DNA from: Rickettsiales bacterium | Lineage (GTDB): Bacteria > Pseudomonadota > Alphaproteobacteria > Rickettsiales > UBA8987 | Length of the DNA: 5,573 nucleotides | Direction: 5' to 3' | NCBI GenBank assembly: GCA_028282625.1 | Contig: JANQHP010000098.1 | Span: forward strand, 1 to 5,573 | In this document: piece after piece, positions 1 through 5,573 of the stretch | Numbering within the stretch: the stretch's first letter is position 1 | How the letters are laid out: every line of letters starts with the position of its first letter | Program-made: the position numbers and the translations under genes | Notes under the pieces: model-generated | What the model was told of the DNA's origin: nothing | The model's database searches: none | Seen by the model: the letters and a program-made list of their open reading frames with translations, nothing else

Positions 1-365
1 ACCAAGTCTTTTTCTTCGATCGCAAGCGCATCTTCTTCAATAATATGCAAGCGTTCGCCTACAATCGCCTGGATCTCCTGCAACGCTGGGATACAACGCG
101 CATCCTGCTCCACCACCGTCACACGCTTGGCACCACAAAGCAGCAAGGTGCGCGTCAGCGCACCAGGTCCAGGCCCCACCTCATAAATATGCAAGCGCGT
201 GATATCAGGAATCGCTGCTGCAATACGCCCGGTAAGGTTCAAGTCGAAAAGAAAATGCTGGCCCCAGGCTTTGCGCTGGCGGATACCGTGCTGCTCCACC
301 ACCACACGTAGCGGGGGCAAAGCATGTATCAACGCCTCATGTTGCGCCAGTAGCCCCTCTTTCAT
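1..365 (-). CDS. rsmA: RsmA/KsgA 16S rRNA adenine dimethyltransferase, N-terminal part (gene runs off the left edge)
   Basis: The first 121 codons of a SAM-dependent methyltransferase of the RsmA (KsgA) family. Known members dimethylate two adjacent adenines near the 3' end of 16S rRNA late in 30S assembly, in the cytoplasm. Visible family features are the N-terminal RNA/SAM motif GQHFL (residues 35-39, usually GQNFL), the SAM-binding motif I EVGPGPGALT (62-71), the acidic end of strand 2, VEQD (85-88), and EEDAL (110-114) matching the later 'gDal' motif. The catalytic NLPY motif would lie beyond the window. The ATG is preceded in frame by CGC, CGA and the surA stop TAA, so no longer in-frame start exists. 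No clear Shine-Dalgarno is seen, and with only 6 bases after surA, reinitiation by the same ribosomes is plausible. It is the third gene of the lptD-surA-rsmA operon. Family assignment is very secure; completeness of the gene cannot be seen. Confidence 0.96.
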   Translation of the reverse strand, partial: MKEGLLAQHEALIHALPPLRVVVEQHGIRQRKAWGQHFLFDLNLTGRIAAAIPDITRLHIYEVGPGPGALTRTLLLCGAKRVTVVEQDARCIPALQEIQAIVGERLHIIEEDALAIEEKDL

Positions 366-371
366 GCGTCG

Positions 372-1298
372 TTAAAGGCGGATTTCAATAAACGCCGCTG
401 CGCGCAGCTCTTTGATATAACGGCGCGCCTCTTGCTCCGTTTTTTGGCGTTGCAAAAGCGTCCTCATTTTCGCGGTAGACATATTTTTTTCCAGCGTACG
501 GCGGTTGCCTACTTTTAAAATATGGAAACCCTGCTCCGAAGGTATGGGCCCCGTCACCTGATTTTCTTCCGTTCTTTCCACCACCTCACGCAAAGCGCCA
601 CGCAATTGATTTTGGGGCATCCACCCAATCACGCCTCCTTTTTGCCGCGTGTTGGCGGTAGAAAATTGCTGAGCGATCTCGCTAAACCGTGCGCCGCCTT
701 GCAGCTGGGTATAAATATGATGTGCCAATTCGCGAGCTTCTTTTTGCTGCTCTTCCGTTTCTGCAGCAAGAAAAATCTCAGATAAATAGACCTCCGTTAC
801 CGAGTCCGCATGCTTGAGCTGATCCAGCGCGTCTTGTATTTCATAGTCGCTGACCTGCACCCGAGAGCGCACCTCTCTTCCCATAATTTTTTGCCACAAA
901 ATCTGCCCGCGCAATTGCTGCATCATGGTATGCTCTGGAATGCCCTGGCTCTTGATATAGTCAGGAAAACCGCCTTCCTCCAAATTATTGCGTGCTTCAA
1001 GGTCTTGCATCGCCAGGCGCATGTCCGCCTCTTTGACTTCAACGCCCAGCTCTTCTGCTTTTTGCTGATACAATGCCTCATTGATCAAACCTTGCAGCGC
1101 ACCAGCGATAATTTTTTGCCGTGCCTCTTCGGTATCCGGCAAGGAGGAAGACCTTGCAATCATCAGCACCCTTTCCTGCAAATCATAATTGCTGATGGAT
1201 TGGATAGTGACGATTGCGGCCACGCGGTATGCCTGTGCCCATGCCGATGCTGGAAGCAACAGGCAGAAAATCCACGCCCATCCGATCAGCTTAAGCAT
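372..1298 (-). CDS. surA: SurA-type periplasmic chaperone / parvulin peptidyl-prolyl isomerase
   Basis: 308 residues. SurA proteins escort unfolded outer-membrane barrels, including LptD, across the periplasm. A signal peptide is clear: MLK, a hydrophobic core at 4-15, then ASAWAQA, with likely cleavage after A21 or A23. Residues about 24-165 form the SurA N-terminal chaperone domain, with 'SISNYDLQERV' (34-44) and 'LINEALYQQKAEELGV' (71-86). One parvulin rotamase domain covers about 169-264: EVYLSEIFL (169-177), FSEIAQQFS (205-213), GGVIGWM (221-227), GPIPSEQGFHILKV (250-263). A basic/acidic C-terminal helix follows (about 270-300). E. coli SurA has about 430 residues and two parvulin domains; this one has a single domain. 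Its ATG overlaps the lptD stop by one base (TAATG on the coding strand), and no strong ribosome site precedes it, so coupled translation from lptD is likely. The 'VAAIVTIQSIS' segment departs from the common VVN-x-IS form. Confidence 0.93.
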   Translation of the reverse strand: MLKLIGWAWIFCLLLPASAWAQAYRVAAIVTIQSISNYDLQERVLMIARSSSLPDTEEARQKIIAGALQGLINEALYQQKAEELGVEVKEADMRLAMQDLEARNNLEEGGFPDYIKSQGIPEHTMMQQLRGQILWQKIMGREVRSRVQVSDYEIQDALDQLKHADSVTEVYLSEIFLAAETEEQQKEARELAHHIYTQLQGGARFSEIAQQFSTANTRQKGGVIGWMPQNQLRGALREVVERTEENQVTGPIPSEQGFHILKVGNRRTLEKNMSTAKMRTLLQRQKTEQEARRYIKELRAAAFIEIRL

Positions 1299-3451
1299 TA
1301 GTCGGATTGGCTACCCAGATGTTTTAAAGATAGCGTCAGAAGATAGGTGGTAGAAGGTTCAATGTCACGATCGCGTGTAAAATCACGCTTCCAACCTGCA
1401 CCCACCTTCAAGCACGATCCCTCATAGATCACACCGCCCGCCGCTGAAACCCAGCCACCGCCACTTTCCAAATTACGGCGACTATTGGCATATACCGACC
1501 ATGTATCATTCAGCCTTACGGTCGCACCTGAAGCAATCTCATGACGGTCATAGGTGCTGTTTTCTTCATCGAGCTGCAAATACCCCAACTCAAACGTCAC
1601 CGGATCAATGCCGTAACTTGCTTCCACCTCCTGGCGACGGAAATCACCATAATCCTTGTCAATCCGGAAGCGGTATAACAAATGCGCATCCTTTGTGTTG
1701 TGGTGCAAGCTGACGCGACCCACATAGTCTGAGAAATGGTCTTCCATCCCACTATTGGCCGTATAAATACTGTCCTGCTTGGCATGGTAATGTTGCCCAA
1801 AAAGAAACTGCACATTGGCAATCTCGTGCATGATGCTTCCTTCAAAGCCATAATTGGTACGGAAGCCACTTTCCACACGGTCCAGACCGGTAAAGTGGTT
1901 GTCACTAAACAAGTTCAGGTCGGTAATTTCCAGCAGCAGGCTATCCTCATTGGGGATTTTATCGGGGTTATTGCCGCTGGCACTTGCAATGACCTGCACA
2001 ATCGGTTCAATCAACACCGTCGCAAACTTCCCTTGCCGTATAAGCGGGTAACGCCATTCCAATTCTGCCTGCGGAATCACGCGGCCAATCCATCCATCTT
2101 TTTCATTGCCAGGCAAAGGAATATCTTCCACCGAATACACATCCCCGCGCACCGAAGTTCTTACCTTAAACTGATGCCCATTTTGCGTGGTGTAAGGCAA
2201 TTCCCATCCCAATGTGCCAGATATCCGGCGGCTCTTTTCGGCATCCGTCTTGGAAAGCGCCATCAGGTTCCCTTCTGCCACCAGCACGCTGTCCATCCAG
2301 CCTGTTGGCATCCGATATTCTGCTTCTACCAACGGCAGCACAAAAGGAGTCGCACCAGGGTCATCCGTTGCGTTAAGGCCTTGGAAAGAAAGCGTTTGCG
2401 CATGCACAAAATAGCGCTCTGTCAGTTGCTGCACATAGGCACGAGAGGTCAGCAAATCATCGTCATTGATATTGTAACGCTGCAAGTACGTATCGTCCGA
2501 AGAACGAATGGCGGCAAATCCAGCGCTCCAATCATTCTCAAAGTCAAAATGTCCCTGACCTTCAATATGCCCACGCAGGTCACGACCATCCTGGCGTATC
2601 CCGTTGATATCCCTCTCACGTGGGTTGGTGATACTCCCTTTAAAGCTATAAGCACCGTAGCGCGTTAAGTGCCGCACCTCACCATTTAATATCGTGCCCT
2701 CTTTGGAGGTAAACACAGGTGTCAGGGTCACATCCGCGTTCGGCGCAAGGTTGAGATAAGCCGGCGTACTGACCACAATCCCCAAATTGCCGTCACTGCT
2801 ATAGGTCGGCGCAAGCAGGCCTGTTGCCCGCTCTGCCTCAGGAGTAGGGTGCGAAAGATAAGGCGTATAAAGTACCGGCACCCCAAACAAATCCAGCGAG
2901 GCATGGCGGTAACTCATACGCGCTTTCTCACGGTCCAACGTCACCTTTTCTGCACTTAGCTGCCATAAAGGTTGGCTCTTTTCGCCGTTAATGCAAACTG
3001 CACAAGGGGAGAACCTGGCACCTTCTAATACCGCACGATCTTCGTTTTCACGGATCGCTCGGTTGGCCGAAAACAAAGAACCGCCTGCAAAACGACCGCT
3101 TAATTCCTCAATCACACCTTCAGTCAGCGTATCGTTGATAGAGGCGCGCTTGGCAAAATACACATCACCGTTGGTGTCCTCCAGGCGAATATTCCCTTCA
3201 CCCTCAATGCGATTTTCTGCTTGATGATAGATCACCTCATCGGCCTGCAGCACACGCTCTTCATAGGTAATCTCCACATTACCCTTGGCCACCACCTGTG
3301 ATTCGTTATTGCGGTACTCCATCTCATCGGCCTCAATCGCCGCAGCGCCCTCTTGCGCCTGCGAAGCAGAAGCCGATAGGTCTGAAAAAAGCAGAGGAGG
3401 CCAAGCCACACCAACAGCCAACAAAGAAAGAGTGCAAACAGTGCGGCGCAT
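1298..3451 (-). CDS. lptD: LptD (Imp/OstA) outer-membrane LPS assembly protein
   Basis: 717 residues from the preferred start. LptD is the outer-membrane barrel that, with lipoprotein LptE, inserts lipopolysaccharide into the outer leaflet. A signal peptide is visible: MRR, a hydrophobic stretch at about 5-22, and ASASQA with cleavage near residues 29-32. Residues about 38-140 form the periplasmic OstA/LptA-like jellyroll with repeated strands such as 'IEADEMEYRNNESQVVAKGNVEI'. Next come SPCAVC (148-153), PLWQL, and 'FGVPVLYTPYLSHPTPEAERATGLLAP', the junction to the barrel. The barrel (about 225-710) contains the family blocks PNEDS (500-504), GLDRVESGFRTNYG (522-535) and DRDIEP (694-699). 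Mature cysteines are C150, C153 and C680, available for the disulfide that links the N- and C-terminal domains in known LptD. An in-frame ATG at 3484 would add 11 residues, but it lacks a ribosome site, whereas ATG 3451 has AGGAG at ideal spacing. First gene of the operon with surA and rsmA. Confidence 0.97.
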   Translation of the reverse strand: MRRTVCTLSLLAVGVAWPPLLFSDLSASASQAQEGAAAIEADEMEYRNNESQVVAKGNVEITYEERVLQADEVIYHQAENRIEGEGNIRLEDTNGDVYFAKRASINDTLTEGVIEELSGRFAGGSLFSANRAIRENEDRAVLEGARFSPCAVCINGEKSQPLWQLSAEKVTLDREKARMSYRHASLDLFGVPVLYTPYLSHPTPEAERATGLLAPTYSSDGNLGIVVSTPAYLNLAPNADVTLTPVFTSKEGTILNGEVRHLTRYGAYSFKGSITNPRERDINGIRQDGRDLRGHIEGQGHFDFENDWSAGFAAIRSSDDTYLQRYNINDDDLLTSRAYVQQLTERYFVHAQTLSFQGLNATDDPGATPFVLPLVEAEYRMPTGWMDSVLVAEGNLMALSKTDAEKSRRISGTLGWELPYTTQNGHQFKVRTSVRGDVYSVEDIPLPGNEKDGWIGRVIPQAELEWRYPLIRQGKFATVLIEPIVQVIASASGNNPDKIPNEDSLLLEITDLNLFSDNHFTGLDRVESGFRTNYGFEGSIMHEIANVQFLFGQHYHAKQDSIYTANSGMEDHFSDYVGRVSLHHNTKDAHLLYRFRIDKDYGDFRRQEVEASYGIDPVTFELGYLQLDEENSTYDRHEIASGATVRLNDTWSVYANSRRNLESGGGWVSAAGGVIYEGSCLKVGAGWKRDFTRDRDIEPSTTYLLTLSLKHLGSQSD

Positions 3452-3457
3452 GCGTGG

Positions 3458-3462
3458 CTCCT
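3458..3462 (-). promoter_or_regulatory. Ribosome binding site deciding the lptD start
   Basis: The coding strand reads AGGAG followed by six bases (CCACGC) and ATG at 3451. This is a near-ideal Shine-Dalgarno match and spacing. The upstream in-frame ATG at 3484 is preceded by an AT-rich stretch with no such match, so translation most likely starts at 3451. A proper signal peptide beginning MRR supports this. Confidence 0.85.
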
Positions 3463-3478
3463 GATTTATAAATAGGCT

Positions 3479-3509
3479 ATTCATATCTAAAAAGTTTTTC
3501 GATATAAAT
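3479..3509. repeat. 31-bp imperfect palindrome in the lptD/reductase divergent region, possible operator
   Basis: Centred on G3494, the bases are arranged symmetrically: AAAAA (3489-3493) faces TTTTT (3495-3499), ATATC (3483-3487) faces GATAT (3501-3505), and ATT (3479-3481) faces AAT (3507-3509). Of the 15 base pairs around the centre, 13 are complementary; the exceptions are 3488/3500 and 3482/3506. It spans the spacer and -10 of the candidate lptD promoter. The layout fits a binding site for a dimeric regulator. Because it is very AT-rich, chance or a role as intrinsically bent DNA are the main alternatives. It has no GC-rich stem, so it does not look like a terminator. Confidence 0.5.
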
Positions 3510-3512
3510 CAA
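3484..3512 (-). promoter_or_regulatory. Candidate lptD operon promoter
   Basis: On the minus strand TTGATT (3512-3507, four of six to the sigma-70 -35 consensus) is followed after 17 bases by TAGATA (3489-3484, three of six to TATAAT). A transcript would start near 3477, leaving a short leader that includes the AGGAG site. The -10 match is weak and other AT-rich -10-like strings (for example TATAAA at 3470-3465) exist nearby, so this is a candidate only. If it is real, the upstream ATG at 3484 would lie inside the promoter and could not be the start codon. Confidence 0.3.
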
Positions 3513-3550
3513 GCATCCGTTTTAAAATTGTCTTCTAAAACCTCCATACG

Positions 3551-3579
3551 TTGACCCGGGCACACAACTCTAGTAGCAT
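3551..3579 (+). promoter_or_regulatory. Candidate sigma-70-type promoter of the FMN reductase gene
   Basis: TTGACC (3551-3556, five of six to the -35 consensus) is separated by 17 bases from TAGCAT (3574-3579, four of six to the -10 consensus). This would start transcription near 3586, about 30 bases before the ATG at 3618, leaving room for the AGGA ribosome site. A second -10-like string, TATACT (3598-3603), has no good -35 partner and would start transcription inside the ribosome site, so it is less likely. Confidence 0.45.
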
Positions 3580-3617
3580 CAGCGCCCACAAAAATCTTAT
3601 ACTTCAAGGAAAAAACC

Positions 3618-4202
3618 ATGCCATCTCGTCCTACACTGCTTTTTCTCTCCGGCAGCATCCGCAAAGGGTCACTCAACACACAATTGGCACGTCAAGCCTG
3701 TGATATGGCAGGTTCACTGGAGTGTGACCCGACCTTCATTGACCTATCTGAGTATCCTATGCCACTCTACCATGGCGACTTGGAAGCAGAAGAGGGCCTT
3801 CCTGCATCGGCCAAAGAGCTCAAGCAAGTTTTTGCGGGTAGCCAAGGCTTTCTCATCGCTTCACCGGAATATAACAGCTCCTTTTCACCCTTGCTCAAAA
3901 ACACGCTAGATTGGATTTCGCGCCCGCACACTGAAAACGAAGCACCACTTGTGGCATATCGTGGCAAGGTCGCCGCACTCACTGCTGCATCGCCCGGTGG
4001 TTTTGGCGGCCTCAGAGGCCTCACCCCTCTGCGTATGATGCTTGGCAACATTGGCGTCCACGTGATTCCAGACCAACTGGCCATTAGCCATGCCACAAAA
4101 GCATTTGATGCAGAAGGCAACCTTACAGACGAGCGCGCATCTGCCACCCTTCGTACCATCGTGGAACAACTCGCCCAAACGGCACAAGCTTTACAAAACT
4201 AA
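3618..4202 (+). CDS. NADPH-dependent FMN reductase-family flavoprotein (quinone/azo/chromate reductase-like)
   Basis: 194 residues, a normal length for the NADPH-dependent FMN reductase family with a flavodoxin-like fold. These are soluble cytoplasmic dimers that use NAD(P)H to reduce FMN, quinones or other acceptors. The FMN phosphate-binding loop is SGSIRKGSLN (11-20) after a short hydrophobic strand, LLFLS. The second flavin contact is SPEYNSSFSPLLKNTLDW (82-99), containing the family PEYN motif. TAASPGGFGGLRG (122-134) is the third flavin-facing loop, followed by the dimerisation helix LRMMLGNIGVHVIP (138-151). There is no signal peptide. AGGA (3607-3610) sits 7 bases before the ATG. It is divergent from lptD and 74 bases upstream of motA, with no clear terminator between them. 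The fold and cofactor are secure; the true substrate cannot be read from the sequence, so no gene symbol is given. Confidence 0.93.
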   Translation: MPSRPTLLFLSGSIRKGSLNTQLARQACDMAGSLECDPTFIDLSEYPMPLYHGDLEAEEGLPASAKELKQVFAGSQGFLIASPEYNSSFSPLLKNTLDWISRPHTENEAPLVAYRGKVAALTAASPGGFGGLRGLTPLRMMLGNIGVHVIPDQLAISHATKAFDAEGNLTDERASATLRTIVEQLAQTAQALQN

Positions 4203-4263
4203 ACGTGAATACACGCTTGTATTTATGCCTGTGCTATGGCATGTAATTCGCATGCAACCACGT

Positions 4264-4269
4264 TATAGT
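4264..4269 (+). promoter_or_regulatory. -10-like element immediately upstream of motA
   Basis: TATAGT matches TATAAT at five of six positions and ends 7 bases before the motA ATG at 4277. Transcription from it would begin at or next to the A of the start codon, giving a leaderless or near-leaderless message. No convincing -35 hexamer lies 16-18 bases upstream, where the bases read ATGTAA or similar. The 74-base gap (4203-4276) also contains two short 5-bp inverted repeats, but no T-tract terminator and no Shine-Dalgarno for motA. Confidence 0.25.
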
Positions 4270-4276
4270 TAAACGC

Positions 4277-5131
4277 ATGTTTTTCATCATAGGCAACGTT
4301 ATCGTTATTGGGTCGGTCATCTCCGGCTATGTGTTGCACAATGGGAACCTTGCGGTACTCTACCAACCCACGGAATACCTCATCATTGGCGGCGCAGCGC
4401 TTGGCTCTTTTATCATCGCCAACCCAAAAGTCACGCTTGTTCAAACACTTAAAAGCTTCAAATACCTGCTCAAATCCGGTCCACCGCACAGCAAGCAAGC
4501 GTATGTGGAGCTGTTGATGTTTATGTATAACATCTTCAAATTCATGAAAACCAAAGGGATGCTTGAGGTAGAAAGCCACATTGAAAACCCCAAGGAAAGT
4601 GAGCTTTTTAAAGATTATCCGGCGGTGATTGGTGACCATCATGCCACCGATATGTTTTGCGACTATATTCGCCTCATGACCATGGGGATTGAAGACAAAT
4701 ACGTGCTGGAAGACCTTTTAGATGCAGAACTGGAAAAGCAACACCATGAGCTAGAAGAAATTGCCACAGGCGTCATGACACTGGGGGATTCGTTCCCAGC
4801 CCTTGGCATTGTGGCGGCGGTACTGGGTGTGATCATCACCATGGGTTCTATTTCCGAACCACCGGAAATTCTGGGTGGCTTGGTGGGTGCAGCGCTGGTG
4901 GGTACCTTTCTTGGGATCCTGGTGGCCTATGGCTTTGTAGGACCCATGGGCCAATATCTGGGCAAATACTTTAATGCAGAACATAAATTCTATGAATGCA
5001 TCAAAATTGGCCTGCTTTGCCACGTGCAGGGCAACGCACCAGCGGTTTCCATCGAATTTGCCCGCAAATCCATTCCGTCTCCGCTCATGCCTACTTTCAA
5101 GGATATCGAACAGGCTATGGAATCCGCTTAA
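4277..5131 (+). CDS. motA: MotA flagellar motor stator protein
   Basis: 284 residues, the usual length for alphaproteobacterial MotA. MotA and MotB form the inner-membrane proton channel that generates torque on the flagellar rotor. Membrane helices are visible at about 2-20, 33-49, 172-190 and 200-222, with a large cytoplasmic loop between helices 2 and 3. Conserved residues align with E. coli MotA with an offset of one. Channel prolines are P174 (DSFPALGIVAAV) and P223 (FVGPMGQ). E99 matches the rotor-contacting E98, and K91 replaces R90 conservatively. Other family blocks are SHIENPKESELF (100-111) and VGTFLGILVAYGF (208-220). An in-frame TAA at 4244 limits upstream starts, so ATG 4277 is the first possible one, though it lacks a visible ribosome site. 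motB follows after 33 bases and is presumably co-transcribed. Confidence 0.97.
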   Translation: MFFIIGNVIVIGSVISGYVLHNGNLAVLYQPTEYLIIGGAALGSFIIANPKVTLVQTLKSFKYLLKSGPPHSKQAYVELLMFMYNIFKFMKTKGMLEVESHIENPKESELFKDYPAVIGDHHATDMFCDYIRLMTMGIEDKYVLEDLLDAELEKQHHELEEIATGVMTLGDSFPALGIVAAVLGVIITMGSISEPPEILGGLVGAALVGTFLGILVAYGFVGPMGQYLGKYFNAEHKFYECIKIGLLCHVQGNAPAVSIEFARKSIPSPLMPTFKDIEQAMESA

Positions 5132-5164
5132 ACACCGGGCCATCTACATCTAAAGGATTATGCC

Positions 5165-5573
5165 ATGGCCGAAGCGGCACAAAATATCATCATCAAAAAA
5201 ATCAAGAAGGGCGGCCACGATTACCATGGTGGCGCCTGGAAGGTGGCATATGCGGACTTTGTCACCGCCATGATGGCATTTTTCCTGCTCATGTGGCTGC
5301 TCAATGCCACCGAGGCAGAAAACCTGGCAGGCCTGGCAGACTATTTTGCTCCAACGGTCGGGGTGCAGGGTGAGATGGGGATTGGCTTTCGCGGCGGGAA
5401 ATCTGCCCTGTCCTCTGGTATCGGTGCGGACCGTAATACCAACAGAGGCGTGGTTTTTGGCGGTGTGCCCAGCGGCCCCATCACCAAAGTGACCGAAAAA
5501 CGTGAGGTCGACACCGAGGAAGAAGATGCCGAGCAGGTCGTGCTGATGATTGGCACCGGACCAGGCAATGCAA
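5165..5573 (+). CDS. motB: MotB flagellar motor stator protein, N-terminal part (gene runs off the right edge)
   Basis: The first 136 codons of MotB. MotB pairs with MotA and anchors the stator to peptidoglycan. A short basic cytoplasmic tail (IIIKKIKKGGHDYHGG, 8-23) precedes a single membrane helix (about 28-46) in AWKVAYADFVTAMMAFFLLMWLL. D31 is the proton-carrying aspartate matching E. coli D32. The segment directly after the helix (about 48-64, with LAGLADYFAPT) corresponds to the plug that closes unassembled channels. Residues 108-124 are highly charged (EKREVDTEEEDAE), which fits a flexible periplasmic linker. The OmpA-like peptidoglycan-binding domain must lie beyond the window. AAAGGA (5152-5157) stands 7 bases before ATG 5165. 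An ATG at 5160 is out of frame. The aspartate and flanking residues fit a proton-driven rather than a sodium-driven stator, which is an inference. Confidence 0.96.
   Translation, partial: MAEAAQNIIIKKIKKGGHDYHGGAWKVAYADFVTAMMAFFLLMWLLNATEAENLAGLADYFAPTVGVQGEMGIGFRGGKSALSSGIGADRNTNRGVVFGGVPSGPITKVTEKREVDTEEEDAEQVVLMIGTGPGNA

Noticed and set aside
45..311. An 88-codon open frame on the plus strand
   Set aside because: Antisense to rsmA, whose SAM-binding motifs are in the opposite strand's frame. No motif of its own.
810..1301. A 163-codon open frame on the plus strand, antisense to surA
   Set aside because: Cys/His/Leu-rich translation without family features, fully covered by surA, which has a clear signal peptide and rotamase motifs.
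1736..2668. A 310-codon open frame on the plus strand, antisense to lptD
   Set aside because: It lies wholly inside the secure lptD gene. Its translation shows no recognisable domain, signal or motif. It is a shadow of lptD codon usage.
3520..3527. TTTTAAAA self-complementary octamer in the divergent region
   Set aside because: Common AT-rich palindrome expected by chance in intergenic DNA. Not linked to a promoter element.
3767..4187. Two minus-strand open frames inside the reductase gene
   Set aside because: Antisense shadows of a gene with intact FMN-binding motifs; the translations are low in recognisable structure.
4225..4255. Two overlapping short hairpins before motA: ATGCC/GGCAT (4225-4229/4238-4242) and GCATG/CATGC (4239-4243/4251-4255), which would be mutually exclusive
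   Set aside because: Arms are only 5 bp and there is no T-tract. They are too short to call a terminator, attenuator or operator without conservation data.
4223..4642. A minus-strand open frame of 139 codons overlapping the reductase-motA gap and the start of motA
   Set aside because: Mostly antisense to the motA N-terminus, with no family features. motA conservation explains the DNA.
1..5573. Possible CRISPR arrays, insertion sequences, tRNA genes or phage/defence genes
   Set aside because: I saw no repeated spacer-like units, terminal inverted repeats, tRNA-like cloverleaf or transposase motif. The window is filled by ordinary core genes.

Overview
The window reads as a chromosomal core region of a flagellated, Gram-negative alphaproteobacterium. 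The LptD, MotA and MotB sequences look alphaproteobacterial. LptD has an SPC-x2-C...PLW block, a 'NEDS...LFSDNHFTGLDRVESGFRTNYG' region and a 'DRDIEP' C-terminus. MotB has 'GGAWKVAYADFVTAMMAFF', and RsmA has 'GQHFLFDLNLTGRIA'. I cannot place it more finely than the class. Base composition looks roughly balanced by eye, and no gene stands out as foreign.

Left half (1-3451, minus strand): a compact three-gene operon read right to left, lptD - surA - rsmA (partial, running off the left edge). LptD is the outer-membrane LPS translocon barrel. SurA is a periplasmic chaperone/prolyl isomerase whose family helps fold LptD and other barrels. RsmA is the 16S rRNA adenine dimethyltransferase. lptD and surA overlap by one base (TAATG), and surA and rsmA are 6 bases apart, so translational coupling is likely. 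The pdxA gene that commonly sits between surA and rsmA is absent.

Centre (3452-3617): a divergent intergenic region. It holds a good ribosome site for lptD, weak-to-moderate candidate promoters in both directions, and a 31-bp imperfect palindrome lying over the candidate lptD promoter. To its right, on the plus strand, is an NADPH-dependent FMN reductase-family flavoprotein (3618-4202).

Right half (4277-5573, plus strand): motA followed by the start of motB (cut by the right edge), the proton-driven flagellar stator pair. motA has no visible Shine-Dalgarno sequence and a -10-like TATAGT ends 7 bases before its ATG.

All genes belong to known families and I see no evidence of a new multi-gene system. 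The points most worth checking are the palindrome at the lptD promoter, the missing pdxA, and the motA start region.
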